DNA of 64,000 bases from Syngnathus acus. Its lineage: Eukaryota > Chordata > Actinopteri > Syngnathiformes > Syngnathidae. Shown here piece by piece: positions 52,501-64,000 of this stretch; position 1 is the stretch's first letter, and each line of letters opens with the position of its first letter. Under the pieces are notes generated by a model that saw only the letters and a list, made by a program, of their open reading frames with translations, ran no database searches and was not told the origin of the DNA. Both the position numbers and the translations under genes were made by a program. The stretch is from positions 2,250,001-2,314,000 of the forward strand of contig NC_051087.1 of the NCBI RefSeq assembly GCF_901709675.1, written 5' to 3'.

Positions 52501-55500
52501 TCCCGTGGTGGAGTTTTTGCCGCTGGCATCCGTGCAGAGCATGAGGAGGCTCCCGTTCTCCGTTTGGATCCGGTCCACGCTGCACCTACGCCACACAGAA
52601 CCCAGAAAATAAGGAGCACAGAACGACACGAGTGCGCTTAATTTAAAAAAAAATTTTTTTTTTTGCGTTTGACCAACCTGCCTGGGTCGTGTAAACCTTG
52701 CGCAAAGATTTCCGGTGGCTGGTTGGTGCCATTGAAGTACGGGTTGTCCCGCGGGATGGAATAGGGGGACGCGCAGCCATCCGTGTCCACGTCTACGCTG
52801 AGCACGGACCCTGTGAAATCACTGCGCACCAACGCATCTTTTAGGCTTTGGATGACCTTCATGTCTTGATACCTTTGGACCTTTCCTCACCTGAGTCCAT
52901 CCATCTCCTCCATGTCGTCCAGGGTGATCATTCCGTCCCCCAGGATGATGTACAGCAGACCCTCGGGGCTGAAGAGCAGTTGCCCGCCCAGATGTTTCCG
53001 GTGCAGCTCGGCTACTTCCATCAGGACCCGGAGGGTCCGGATGTCCACCTGGTTTGGGTTCTTTCTGAGGGATTAAAAAAAAAAAAGATCCTGCGTCAAA
53101 AAGTGAGTCTGGGACAAATTCATGGCATTTCCATTCATTTCAATGAGGAAAGATGATTTGAGACATGAGGCAGACAGTGGGCGGGCGATGACATCACGCA
53201 GTCTCTTGCAAAGTGAGTCTTTGGCTACACTAGGAGGAGTAACATTTCATCCTCGCTTATTTTGAGTTTCTAAAGGTCTCGCAATTTGCCCGGAAAAAAA
53301 AAGGAAAGAAAAACAGCTTTCTAAAGAAAATAACGACGCTGTAAAAATGCCATCAAATCCTCGAGTTGAGTTACGGCCCCGTGCGCCGCAGTCAGTCCGC
53401 GGGACGGCGTGCCAAAACTGTCATTAAGATTAGATCATTAAGGCAAATGGACTGGTGTGATTGAGAGAAGACGCTTTTTTTCCTCCACCAATCGTTTATC
53501 ATTCAAGTGAACAGCTGCATACTTTAGATCCGCCGACTTTTTACTGCTCCTTAACACCTTTTTCTGGAACGTTTTACAGTCAGTTATATTATAGCATAAA
53601 ATCACATACTTAAAGATAATATATGTCTGAGATGGAAAAAGATTATGTGCAAAGAGCCCATTAGTTGTTGTTTTTTTGGAGTGTTTGCCCCCCCCCCCCC
53701 CCGTTACCTGGACACGGTGTACTCCACAACGCGGAGAATGTGGTCGTGCGGCCCGATGGCCCAGCGCTCTTGGTTGGTGGTGTAGGCGACGTAGAGCTTG
53801 CCATTCTTCTTATAATTGGGATGGAATGCCAGGCTTAGCAGGCCCCTTTCATCTCTGCCCTGCAGTCAGATGGCAAAGCACAAAAGATCCAGGAGTTAAT
53901 TATGTCCCGCCTCGGCCTCTCCTTGGTCGTGTGGGTTCCGAATCAGCCCCCCCTCCCCTGACCGCCCCCCCCCTCTCTCTAATCCCCCTTTTTATTTCTC
54001 CATCACATTCCCTTTGACACCGCTGGCATTCTTTCATTCTTCCCTTTCAAACCATCGCCTGTTTCACTTCACACCTCCACCGAGCTCCTTGAATATACCA
54101 TTACCCGCCATTATAAAGCATTTGACTCCGAGCGCAGCCGTTTGCGGCTCCTCTTCCAACCCCGCCCACTCCTCTTGGTTATGCGCGCTTGTCCTCGGGG
54201 ATCTGGGTCCCCGCAGCCGCCCACCGCGCCCCTCCCAGGACGCCCCGGGGCCCTTCGAGGTGGCCCCCTATTGTGCGGTGATTTGTGTGTGTAATCTTTG
54301 GGGGATATCCGTGAATGCGGCGCTGAGTGGCTCAAAGAATTTATTAGCTCGCTCACAGTTCATAGAGAGCACAAAAGTGCAGAGTGCTTCAACTCCGTAC
54401 CACCCCGGCCGCACCGCGCCCCTTCGCGGGTTTACACAAAACGCATGCAAAATTCACATCATCAGGGGAAAAGGAGGGGGGGGGTGGAAAAAAAAATACT
54501 AAACAAGGAAGGGGCTGCCAATTCCCACTGTCTTGGCAACATGTTTAGAAAACATCTAAATTGCTTGTGTAATATGTAAACCTTTGTCTCAGCCCCAGAG
54601 GCAGCTCTGCCGCTACCTTGGTGGTCTCGCCGTCATCGCTCGCTCACTCGCTGTAATAATCAACAATCGCGCCAAGCTAGGCCGGAGCAGGTCGGCCCGG
54701 ACGGCTTGGTCATTAACGTGGCGCTCTTCTCCGCAAAAGAGTGGACTTGGGTGTAAAAACGGACAGACCAGGGGATTGACAATTGGGTGGCTGAATATAT
54801 ATATATATATATATATAATATATATAGACAAAACTTCAGACCATCTGAAAGTGTGTCTAAATTGTGGCGCAGATGCTTTAACATCATTTTGGTGAATTTG
54901 ATCAAGGTGGAGGCAGAAAGATTCCGTCATCGTAGTTCGCTCGTAAAAATATGACAAAAATGAACATTCTCCAAAAATGAGTCGTTCTGTTTTATTTCTC
55001 ATCTATTACACGGCAATTTGCGATTGGCTCACAACCAGTCCAGGGTGTATCCTGCGACTCGCCCAGAGTCGACTGGGATCGGCTCCAGCTGACACGCGCC
55101 CTTTAATATTCCGGCCAAAAGGTCGTGCAACACATCTAAATAATCAAGATGGATGTTGTGAGGTTTACTCCACCGCTCGCAGTCTTGTTTGGATGGCGTA
55201 ACGTGTACGCAGACACTTACGCCGGCCACATGTGGAATCAAAAAGGATGACGCGGCACCCTGGAATGTTCTAGGAGTACCGATGAGCAAGAACCGAGACC
55301 CCCACAGAGAACCTCGTGGGTTTCATTGATGTTGTGAAAGCTGTTGCGATACGTAAGAGTCAGACAGCAGCTCGCTCAAGTCAAATCCGGGTTGGAGGGG
55401 GGGCGGGAAAGAAAAGGTGACTTGTACCCCGCCAATTGTGTCAGGATGTTTTATAGCCGTGTCCGTATGTTGAATGTGGAGATGCACTGACCCATATCCC

Positions 55501-58500
55501 CAAAATAAACCAAAGGTAACCGCAATTCCGAAGAGGCCGTGATCCGAGGCCAAGGGGGCGACACCCTGAATAAACAGTGTTGCAAGCCAATGAACGATTT
55601 GCTCCCTTGCTAATAACTTGGATTGCTTCATTGTACAACAGCCAGTCCTTTATGTAAGCACTAAATACAGCATCTGTCAGCACACTTGCAGTCAGGCAGT
55701 GCTCCGAATGAATCTTTCAAGGTATTATCTTTTCATTTGTCACAAACACCTGCTGCTGCATTCCTCCCTTCCCTCCACTTGTGTTCTCCGGGGGGTCCGG
55801 CTTTGAAAATGAAGCTTGAGGAAAGGATGAGGAGGGGTTGTATAGTTTTGGCAAAGACTACATAACGCAGGTCTAGCAAAAAAAAAAAAAAAGGGAACGG
55901 ACAGATGGACGGGCCACCAAATATCGATGTATTGCGCTTGCCGGGCCAGCAGTTGGCGACGCCACTTTGTAATGGAAAAACGACTCGCATGCACATCATC
56001 TGCTTCTCCTTCGAACAAAAAACATCTTTTCAATGGCCTTCATTGCGGTATGTTGACATACCAAAGGAAGAAGTTGACTAATTTCCACAAATAATGAGCC
56101 CAAAAATTGGCAGTGACATTTTTTTATCCCTCTGGGAAAAAAAAAAAGAGCTGCAGCTGTAAGTAAATACATTCAAGCTGAGTCTTGTCCAATCACATTA
56201 GAGGTGAGGGAGGAAAATATCAAGCAGTTGCGGCGAGGACGACCGAGGATGGTGCGCATTTGCGGCGGGGACAAGCGTACAGAGATCAAATTACAGGCGG
56301 AACACCCACAGCGCAGCATGCAGCCCGCAGCTGAAGCGGCACGCCATTGTTTCGCTGCAGCTTAATTGGCACACGGAGGGGACGGCGAGGAGGGTGGGCG
56401 TCCATAGAAGGAGCGAGCGGGAGTGTTGGGGGAGTGGGAGAAGGAAACACAGGGCATTACAATCAAAGCATGTGCATGGGACTGATGATAAAGCGGTTAT
56501 CTGGCTCCTCTCTAGGGGGGGCTCTATATTGAAGGCAGCTCCATCCTGTTGATGCTGCCGGTAAACACCTTCTCCATTTTGCGTGGCTGGAGGGGGGGGC
56601 CGAGGCTGGCAGAACAAGACTCGCGGGATCGGATCATCATAACGATGGCTTCATGCACATCCAGCGATGATGCCGACGATAAGGGGAAGACGGAGCATGC
56701 CGAGCGGGACCCGCGAGGGGCCACTTAGATATTCAGAAGCTTTGCTTGCTTTGACTCCCTGTAAACAAACTGTGACTGGCATGCGTGCGGGAACAAACTT
56801 CCTGTCCGGGAGCGTGTGCACCCCTTCCTCCTCACCCTTGAAATATCCCGGCAATGCCATCTCCGCATGCAATCTGAAGAATTTAGGACACTTCCCATCG
56901 CTCCTTGCCTGTGCGGCTGAAACTTCAAACTCATCTCTTGCATGCTAGCTTAGTTAGCGTCCACTTCAACCAGATTCTTAAATAAAGTCTTTTAACCTGT
57001 TTATTTCTATGTACTATTTCGATATAATATTAAAAAAAAAATTTAAAAAAAATAATCTTGTTTGACTATTAAGGCCTATTTTTTCCAGAACTCCCAAATC
57101 GTACCATTTTTTTCAGCGTGACTCCTCAGAGGAACAATGTGGGATAGATTAGGCGGGCCATTAAGCCATCTTGTGAGAGCGAGCGAACGGCGCAGCAGCA
57201 CAATGCAAGCTGTATGTACAGTTAATTAGCAGAAAATAGCGCAATGATTGGCCGCCGTCACGTTTGATGAATGGTTTCTTGTTTGGCATAACGATATAAT
57301 TGCAACGCTAATAGCGAGCAGGCAACAAGGGAGACGTTACTGGCGGCCGGCTCCTCCTTACCTTCAGGCCGCTCTGCACCAATTTGTGGATGTCCAGGAA
57401 GGGCTCCTTGAGCAGCTGCAGGTCGTGGGTGAGTATTCGGACGAATCCCTCCCGCTCCAAGACAAAGAGGCGCTGGGATCCGTCGCCGCAGTGCACCGCG
57501 GCCACAGGCTGCCGTAGACCACTCAACACCTCCTGGGCACAGTAGCAGTTGTGTTTGTGTTTCCTGGGCAATGGCGGAGATACAAGAAGGGCAGACAGAG
57601 GAGAAGGTAAAGAAATAAAATGGGGGTGTTTGATATTCAATTGCATTTTGTGAGGGAAAGGCCCTTTGCGAACAAACTTCGGCACAACGCCGAAGATTTA
57701 ACGCCCGAGTCGGACCCGAAAATGAAAACAAACTGCGGCCACAAACCTGCTGATATCTTCCATTTTCTCATCTCCCAAGTAGTTGGAATCTTGGCCCTGC
57801 GCTTGCTTTCGCTGAAAATCTGGAAAGCACAGGCCTGCGTCTCGTCGACCGTAGTATTGGCAGAACTCGTCCGCGTCGGCCTGGAACAATTCTGCACAAA
57901 TAAAATCAAATGAAATACGGGCGGGTACATTTGATAAAGCGGGCAGAGCGAAAATGCAACGAACGGGCGTTTGCTGTCGACTGGAGGAGAAAGACGAGGA
58001 AAGCGGTGGACAGAAAGCGGCAAAAAGATACGATATGTGTTTGTTGGATCAAACCAAAGCGCAGAGAAAAAGAGACAGCGGGCCAAACCAAACGCGTTTT
58101 TCTGGCTAAAATTGCAAGGAGGAGAGAGACTATAATTTACACTGACATGATTTTGGCCAACGGCGAGCGTGTTTGTGCATATCGAATAATGAATTGCCGA
58201 CTTTGCGAAAAACATTTATTGACAATGTACACCAGCTGTCAGTTTGACATGATTGCAATGCGGGCGAGCGAGAAACCGAGACCCTTTTGGAGATTGGAAA
58301 ATGTTTGGCCTTCGGTATATAATAAACAGGACGGAGCGCGTGTTTAGGATATTAATATTCTCTTTAAAACAAAACTATCACGTATCAATCTGGGAGGTCG
58401 ATTGGAGAGCCGCGACCGTCGGTGTGAACCGAGAGGTGACCTGAAAATCAAGGTAAGGAGCGAATTCGGATTTTTGCCACACCGCTAGTTTTTATGCACC

Positions 58501-60757
58501 GTATCCGTATTGCTCTTTGAGCGCAAAACTGAGATCTCAACCACACGCTTAAAAAAACAGGACTGGCACAACATTAGTCTTAGTGTGCAGTACCTCTGGA
58601 GCCCCCCTAGCCAGTTAAAAAACAATCTTGCCAATTCTGTTTCCTTTGGACGGTGGGGGGGGGATAAAAACACAAACAGGGTCCCACCCCGACCCCCACC
58701 TTTCATGTGCCACTGCGAGGGCTGACTGCAGCAAAAAGTGGAGGTGATAGGATACCCCCCCCGAACATCTAAACACAAGATGGAGATCAAAGTGGCCCAG
58801 GAACACAAACCGCCCACCCGCTTGTGTCCGCAGTTATCTTAAGCACGCTGGCTTGGGAGCTCGACTCAGCTCGGGCAAGGGACTGCATGGGTAAGCGGGA
58901 ATGGTGGCGGTAGGAAGGTGGGAGTGAGAACTAATGGAGGGGAACACAAGTGCTGGCACGACGTAAATGATAGCCAAGGTTTCCAGGTCATCCTTCTGTA
59001 CAAATGGTAATGACGCGGAATGGGGAGTAAAGTCGACTACAAATTTCCAACTTCTTTCCAGCCTGTCCTGATTTTTAGATTTGCCTTGAGGCAATTTCAC
59101 AGAATCTGTGCAGAGGTGGTTTTACTCCCTTGGCACATAGGGTCAACTGTACATTAAAAATCATCTCCAAATTAGGCCAGCTAAGGTCACGAGTGAGCCG
59201 AAGCGGCAGCACTTCTGGGACATTGTGATTTCCAGAAAAAAAAGAAGTGAATTTTGAATACGTCATAATTAGGACATGTAAACACGCTGAGATATAACTA
59301 AAAATGAAAAATTATCAAATACATAAACTGATGAATAAATACAAAAGAAGAACCCACACAAGTACAAAAACAAGATTTGAACAGAGCAAATGAGCGAGTG
59401 AGAGGCAGCGTGACAGAGAGAGCGAGAGAGAGAGAGAGAGAAAGAGAGAGAGACAGAGCCTTGTCCATATTCGTGGCTCCCCGGCGCTGAAGCTTCCATC
59501 TGGTTATCTTCCAAAGGCAACCTGGGTGGCCCGGCCCAAGTACTTGACATCTTGATGCACTTCAGCAGTTTTACATACACACTGGCTTTGTAGAAAAATA
59601 AATGTGTCATTCGTCACCACATATGCTGATCTGTGGCCCGTGGAGAAGGCGCACAACACGGGGTGGGAGAAAGGGGAGGGGGGGGGGGCTCGTCTTTTCA
59701 GCCTTTTTTTTTGGCTTTGACTCCCTGAGCCCACATGTGTGTCAGCTCCCGGGCAGTAACTCGCAACCAACCGCGCCTCCTCTACGCGCCATGAGCTAAT
59801 GTCGCAGCATGTGCCCGCCAGCGCAGACAAGGACGGGTTCTGTCGCAATGTTTGATATTTTGTAGCGTAGGCTATTGGGTCATGTTTTGGAACGCGCTAA
59901 CCTGGGAACTTGCGGAACTTACAGACTCACTTGCAAAAGTTGATCTTTGGAAAAGTGGTACCTGCTCATAAAAAAAAAAAATTATGGGCAAACTGGAACA
60001 TTTAGCATCTTGGAAATTTACAAAAAATGAAAAACTATATGTTACAAAAATCTCACCCCAAAATTTATAAATTTAAATATCACTGAGAAAATATTTGTAA
60101 AATTTGGCAGCAGTTTCTTGCCCTATGACTCCGCTCACTTGGGCTTGTGTTGATTTTTGTTTGCGCTCGTCATATTCGTTTGTTTTTCACATCCACCTGC
60201 GCCATCTTGGGTACCACGCTGATGTCAGGAAAAAAAAAAAAAAAAAACACACAAATTTGTGCGCGTGTGTGGTTGTGACAATCAAGGCCGGGACAACATG
60301 TCCGTGTTTGTCAGGCTAATCAAAATAAGCTGGCAACCGAAAAGATACAAGGGCGTTGAAAAGCAACACAAATAAAAAAAAAAAAGGGCGGACAAAGTAG
60401 CAAACAAACGAGGGGTGGTCATCAACAAATGAAGGTGAGGTCAGATGAGGTAAAGCGCTGGATAAATAAATCCGCACGGAACATCTGACCGACTCGCGAG
60501 TGAATCTTACAAGGTAACCAAACAAAGGCGTGTGATTCAGAGACGCCCGGCGGGGATTATTTACCCGGTACGTGTCCCCGGCAGGTGTAGTAGAACTCGC
60601 GGCAGAAGTCCTGGCAGAGCCGAGGAAGGTCGGGCTCCCTGTGTGGCATCCTGCCTGGTTCCGACGGGTTGAACAACACCTGCGCGTTAGGGGAGCAGCG
60701 CGCACACTTGATCTCCTCCAGCAGACGGCCGCATTCTGTGTTGTTGGTGGAGAAGAT
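43315..60757 (-). CDS. hhip: HHIP, Hedgehog-interacting protein, last 608 residues (first exon outside window)
   Basis: Twelve minus-strand exons: 60757-60565, 57891-57747, 57563-57362, 53859-53708, 53064-52891, 52821-52678, 52585-52467, 51318-51195, 50144-49999, 49294-49213, 43981-43833 and 43511-43315 (TAA 43317-43315). All phases join to 608 residues. Human HHIP is 700 aa and its first exon covers about the first 92, so only that exon is missing. Order of domains: Cys-rich frizzled/folate-receptor-like CRD, six-bladed beta-propeller, two EGF repeats, and the hallmark C-terminus ending LLDLTSYIV. The loop GDGMITLDDMEEMDGLSD is the one known from structures to insert in the Hedgehog zinc pocket and is intact. 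HHIP is a cell-surface/secreted decoy that binds Hedgehog ligands and is itself a Hedgehog target gene. HHIPL1/2 are excluded by the EGF pair, the tail and the location. Confidence 0.96.
43833..43981 (-). CDS. hhip: hhip exon, EGF repeat 1
   Basis: Encodes PLIPKECQRQVEPPELLMTA then CSRHCKNGHCTPTGKCCC and CSPGWEGPLC, an EGF module. Separated from the previous exon by a 5.2-kb intron. Confidence 0.94.
46548..46742 (-). mobile_element. Degenerate SINE 3' tail fragments
   Basis: Two fragments, TCATCCATCCATTTACTGAA (about 46548) and CCATCCATTTTCTGAATGGC (about 46719), are reverse-complement 3' ends of common fish SINEs, with little else preserved. Confidence 0.4.
47380..47700. promoter_or_regulatory. 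Candidate intronic regulatory element in hhip
   Basis: Unique GC-balanced sequence with GTCATTAATTGCG and TGATCAGCC words and no simple repeats, unlike the surrounding AT-rich intron. The regulatory role is inferred. Confidence 0.25.
49213..49294 (-). CDS. hhip: hhip exon, propeller end
   Basis: 82-nt exon encoding EGYILASSKSMVQSQSGKLY through VDPK. It is split in phases 1 and 2 and so does not appear as a simple ATG frame. Confidence 0.93.
49999..50144 (-). CDS. hhip: hhip exon, propeller
   Basis: Encodes NLRILQKSSITPSAASDQWQ through HILGFGEDEL. Acceptor TTTATCTCAG. Confidence 0.94.
51195..51318 (-). CDS. hhip: hhip exon, propeller
   Basis: Encodes NEPSVYDLQSIGGAPPVGGF through YGSYVFGDKL. 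Confidence 0.94.
52467..52585 (-). CDS. hhip: hhip exon, propeller
   Basis: Encodes CSVDRIQTENGSLLMLCTDA through IHKGKDY. Donor TACG/GTGAGT. Confidence 0.94.
52678..52821 (-). CDS. hhip: hhip exon, propeller
   Basis: Encodes DFTGSVLSVDVDTDGCASPY through GLHDPG. The preceding intron is only 69 nt. The NGTN sequon is a possible N-glycosylation site. Confidence 0.95.
52891..53064 (-). CDS. hhip: hhip exon, propeller with Hedgehog-binding loop
   Basis: Encodes KNPNQVDIRTLRVLMEVAEL through GDGMITLDDMEEMDGL. This is the conserved loop that contacts the Hedgehog zinc site. Confidence 0.96.
53708..53859 (-). CDS. hhip: hhip exon, propeller
   Basis: Encodes GRDERGLLSLAFHPNYKKNG through VVEYTVS, almost identical to human HHIP. 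Confidence 0.96.
54795..54826. repeat. (AT)n microsatellite
   Basis: About 15 AT units with one phase slip. Confidence 0.9.
55012..55100 (+). mobile_element. SINE 3' tail fragment
   Basis: CGATTGGCTCACAACCAGTC, CAGGGTGTATCCTGCGACTC and GACTGGGATCGGCTCCAGCT match the 3' half of a very common fish SINE family. The head is missing. Confidence 0.6.
57362..57563 (-). CDS. hhip: hhip exon, propeller start
   Basis: Encodes KHKHNCYCAQEVLSGLRQPV through IHKLVQSGLK; the first propeller blade with GDGSQRLFVLEREGFV. Confidence 0.95.
57747..57891 (-). CDS. hhip: hhip exon, Cys-rich domain part 2
   Basis: Encodes LFQADADEFCQYYGRRDAG through EKMEDIS. Includes the conserved LCFPDF segment. Confidence 0.94.
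57892..60564 (-). other. hhip intron (2.7 kb)
   Basis: No gene is recognised; a GA-rich tract lies at about 59415-59453. Confidence 0.5.
59415..59453. repeat. (GA)n-rich tract
   Basis: Interrupted GA repeat, about 39 nt. Confidence 0.85.
60565..60757 (-). CDS. hhip: hhip exon, Cys-rich domain part 1
   Basis: Encodes IFSTNNTECGRLLEEIKCAR through CREFYYTCRGHVP, rich in cysteines of the CRD. Acceptor GGTCTCCAG in a (GT)-rich tract; starts in phase 0, matching the human junction before IFSVTNNTEC. Confidence 0.95.
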
Positions 60758-63700
60758 CTGGAGACCACACACACACAGACACACAAAGATGACTGATTAA
60801 TGTTTAGCGTTGGAAAAAGGCAGCTTTGCCTGTTTGCTGTCTACACCCTGTTCCAAATAATTATGCATATAAGATTGAAGTGAAATAAACATTTGAGCTT
60901 TCGTTTAGCTGGGAAACTTCTCGTTTGTTATTCCTTCTGTCCGTTCTATTACATCACTTTGTGTCAGCTTTGATAATGACTTTCCCAGATGAGCTTGATT
61001 AAAGGGGAATTGGCGGTTCTGCAAAAAAGTATACGAGACACTTTAAGTGGACGCAAGTTAGGTAATCGAGAAAGACAAGTCAAGGTACAAGTAGACTAAT
61101 AAACGGAAAGATCATGGTGCCAATAAGCAATTGCGTTGTTCTTGTTTTGTTTTATGTCCAATGCTAACATTGTCAGATTGTGCGCTAAAGAATGCGGGAA
61201 AAAAAAAAGCACTCAGCTAATTGCTACTAGTAGCCAACCCCACATAAAGTTACACAGTAAATTAGGCCGTCTGGAGCCAAATATCCTTTTTTTTTTTAAC
61301 AACTCGCAGCCACGCGACACGAAGGAAGCAAATATTACAAGCTCGACTTCGGGAGGCGGGTCGTTAGTAGCCCGGGAGTTAATCCGAAAAGAAATGAGCG
61401 GGATTATTTATGTAGCAAATTAGCTGCAACCAAACACAATGTAATCTGGTCTGGGTCAAGAGCGGTTGCCACTTGGGCAAGCGGAGGCAGAGCAAGGCTG
61501 GCAGTACTTTGCGCCGTGTGAGGTCCATGTGTAAACACAAATGGAGAGATAGACAGCCACATCGTTCCCTCTCGCTGCTATCAACAAATTAGCAGTCTGT
61601 CCAAATCAATTAGCTGCAAGGACCCAAGGCCAGAAGAAGGATGCCTATCACGTTTGCCTGATTACGGAACAAAATGCCACTGAGCCGTGTTTAGCGGGGA
61701 AAAGGTAGCCAGACCCGCCAGAGTCGTCACATGTTATGACAGCTAACAATATAGTAGTGCTAGCTAGCGGTTAGGCTGCTAGCTCAAGTGTGACATGGAG
61801 CTATAGATGTGGTCAAGGTTAGAGCAGTGTTGAATATGTTTTCTGTGCTTATTATTTTCCTACTTTTATGGCCATTAAAAATGTAAAAACTGAAAACATA
61901 GGCTGTGGAGTTAATAGACAAAAAAATGGTTTCTGTTGCCTTAGAAGGAAAGCTCAATCCCCGCCCACGTGTTCCTGCGTACGTCCCGCAGCGTGGTGGG
62001 CATGCCTGCCTTCCCGCTCTAGTAAATTGCCTCGTGATTCCGAGTGGCGTGAGCTGGCAAAGGTTCCACTGCGAGTAGCATTCGTGTGCTCTCAGCCGTA
62101 CGCAGTGTCCATATGTTGCCGGGACCGATGCCAAATTTGCGTCCTTGCAGAAAACCAAACAAGCGAGGCTTTATGTTTGTGTCCTTTTTTTTCTTGATGG
62201 TAGTCAAACAAAAAAAAAAAAATCAATGACGTGATGTAGGAAAAGAAATGAGGCACTGGACTAATATTTTGGGGGAAACGATGCCGTAGATATAAACATT
62301 TTGAATGCCAACCTGTTCTAATGTGTGATGTCAGCATATCACACACCTCACTACACCTCATTTCCATCGCCATGACGTTCGGGCATTTGAGTTTTTCTGT
62401 TGGAGCACCAAGTAAAGACCCAAATCGCTAGGTTACTTGCTTCCAACAGGCCAACTGACACATTTACTCAGAGATGGTGATGAGGACTTTGATTTCTGTG
62501 ACTTGTCACGTATTTGAGTTGTGGTACAGACGGACTGCCAAGTTTGCCTGCAACGCAACTGACTACAAGATTTAATTATGCACAATTTAACATTTGAATA
62601 CTATTGTTCCCCCAATTTAACCAAATATGATCCCCTTTGCAGCACTGTTAGGCTACGCAACCACTCGTTTGAAAAGAAACACTTGTCATTCAGTCAGTGG
62701 CAGCAGCGATGTAGGCAACTCTTAGCTCCAACAAAACACTTGTCCTCGGGGGAATAGGTGTAAGTTGGTTGGCAAAAGAGGAGGGGGACACTCCCAAAGG
62801 CATTAACACTTGGCTGGAAGGAGAGGTGTGGAGGGAGAGAGGGGCGTGATGTTCTCCAGCTTCTCCCATTAGTGAAACCAACAAACACAATGGCCTTGTT
62901 ATTCTTTGGCCATAATCAGAATGGGCTCCGTGTGTGGGCAGTGTAACTGGGAGGAGAAGTCGACTCTTTCAAACCCTCTCAAGACCCTCCTCTCTCTCCT
63001 GGCTTATTTGCATGACTTGAGGAAATTAAATGATGCGATAATGTACCCCCCCCCCCCTCTCACTACCCAGCGCCCCTTGAATGATTCCAGAAGTGGTTTT
63101 ACATGCAAATATTGGAGAATGACACATTTCAGTTCGTTTTTGACTCACCTGCAGATAATAGTCTGGAAATGCAGTAACATTGAATGGTTTTAAAGTGATA
63201 TAAGCCAGCTCACGTTCCTGCTTTTAAGTAAAAAAGCTGGGCGTTCAAAAACGACATTTTTTATCGCTTATGTTATGTTGACTCACCTAATTTTGGGGGG
63301 GCTTCGCAGACTAGTCTGGAAAAACTCCGGAAAAACAAGATAAGATGCTGTCAGTTATTAGAAAGTGAAAACGCCGAGCGGGGTTGGGTGCGTTCGGGAA
63401 AGGCACATTACAGCTTCGGTTTTTTGGCTCGCTGGTTATTTCGCGTCACCGAACAGTTTGTAAAACTTCACTCAACTGCCAAAACAACAGATGAGACACC
63501 CATAAAGTTGTCCAAGAGACATAAAGTACGTTGCCAGGTGACGTTACGTGAAAATCGCAGCGTGAGATGAGGACGCTGGAGGGGCATTCAAGAACAGAAG
63601 ATTAAACAGGCGTGCGTATGTTTTTGACTCACCCAAGTGAAACCAATTCAGTCACTGGTCAGTAAAACCTCTCCGGACATGTTATATAACATAAGAAGCG

Positions 63701-63923
63701 CGGAGAGAGACAGAAAATCCATTATTGACGACGTTACGAAGCCATTTAGCTCCCGTGTCGCATACTTTCTACGACGTGAACGTGTTGGTGGGGGACATTC
63801 AAGAACGGCACAGTTGATAAAACTTACTTGGTTTCGAAGAATAGCCCGAGAAACTAACAAAATAAACGACGAACCGCGGTCAAATTGTTAAACATAAGTT
63901 GCTGCCGGGTTTATTGTCGCTTA
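60758..63923 (-). other. Start of hhip intron 1, no exon seen
   Basis: I looked for the Cys-rich N-terminal segment that human HHIP has in its first exon and found no matching frame on the minus strand. The sequence is unique with T and C runs. Confidence 0.5.
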
Positions 63924-63924
63924 C

Positions 63925-64000
63925 CTTGCTCCCCGGAGTGAAGCCAAACCGTGAGAGCCGTCACCAATGGCAACAACCGTGCCGACGCGCCAAGCGGCAG
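63925..64000 (-). other. Possible exon end at the window edge
   Basis: GC-rich minus-strand sequence ending in a strong donor, GAGCAAG/GTAAGC. One frame gives a hydrophobic signal-peptide-like run (ARLLPLVTALTVWL), but its phase does not fit the next hhip exon, and the frame with the right phase has an in-frame TGA. It may be a non-coding exon, an alternative hhip start or chance. Confidence 0.2.

Larger units (their letters stand above)
53860..57361 (-). other. hhip intron (3.5 kb)
   Basis: Contains an AT microsatellite (about 54795-54826), a SINE tail (55012-55100) and T/A runs. No gene is recognised. Confidence 0.5.

Overview
The window is vertebrate nuclear DNA and almost certainly teleost fish. 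The genes are split into short exons with GT-AG introns, some of them only 61-92 nt. The predicted proteins are strongly conserved with human orthologues as I remember them. The spacers carry fish-type tRNA-derived SINEs and many CA/GT microsatellites. It is not a bacterial or viral segment. All homology calls come from recognising the protein sequences; no search was run.

Layout: (1) 1-8176, plus strand: the last nine coding exons of a znf827-like C2H2 zinc-finger gene, whose 5' part lies left of the window, with a 3' UTR running to roughly 10.9 kb. (2) 11.03-15.86 kb: a 4.8 kb tandem satellite whose units alternate at 233 and 235 bp, giving a 468 bp higher-order repeat; 18 units carry a ~90 nt near-perfect hairpin. 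(3) 15.9-22.5 kb: gene-free spacer with a hAT-like repeat, a full tRNA-SINE and unique GC-rich stretches that look like non-coding regulatory DNA. (4) 22.85-25.1 kb, minus strand: complete mmaa (388 aa). (5) 26.1-29.9 kb, minus strand: complete smad1 coding region (460 aa), with a probable non-coding first exon near 33.6 kb. (6) 34.7-43.3 kb: gene-free, rich in microsatellites. (7) 43.3-60.8 kb, minus strand: twelve exons encoding the last 608 residues of hhip; the exon for about the first 90 residues is not in the window.

The order znf827 - mmaa - smad1 - hhip and all orientations match human 4q31 (HHIP...SMAD1-MMAA-ZNF827). The difference is that the human ANAPC10-ABCE1-OTUD4 block between HHIP and SMAD1 is absent here. 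Functionally the genes are a chromatin-associated zinc-finger protein, a mitochondrial B12 chaperone GTPase, the BMP receptor-regulated Smad and a Hedgehog antagonist. Their neighbourhood is ancestral synteny, not an operon-like system. The most unusual non-genic structure is the hairpin satellite. I found no clear new biochemical system.
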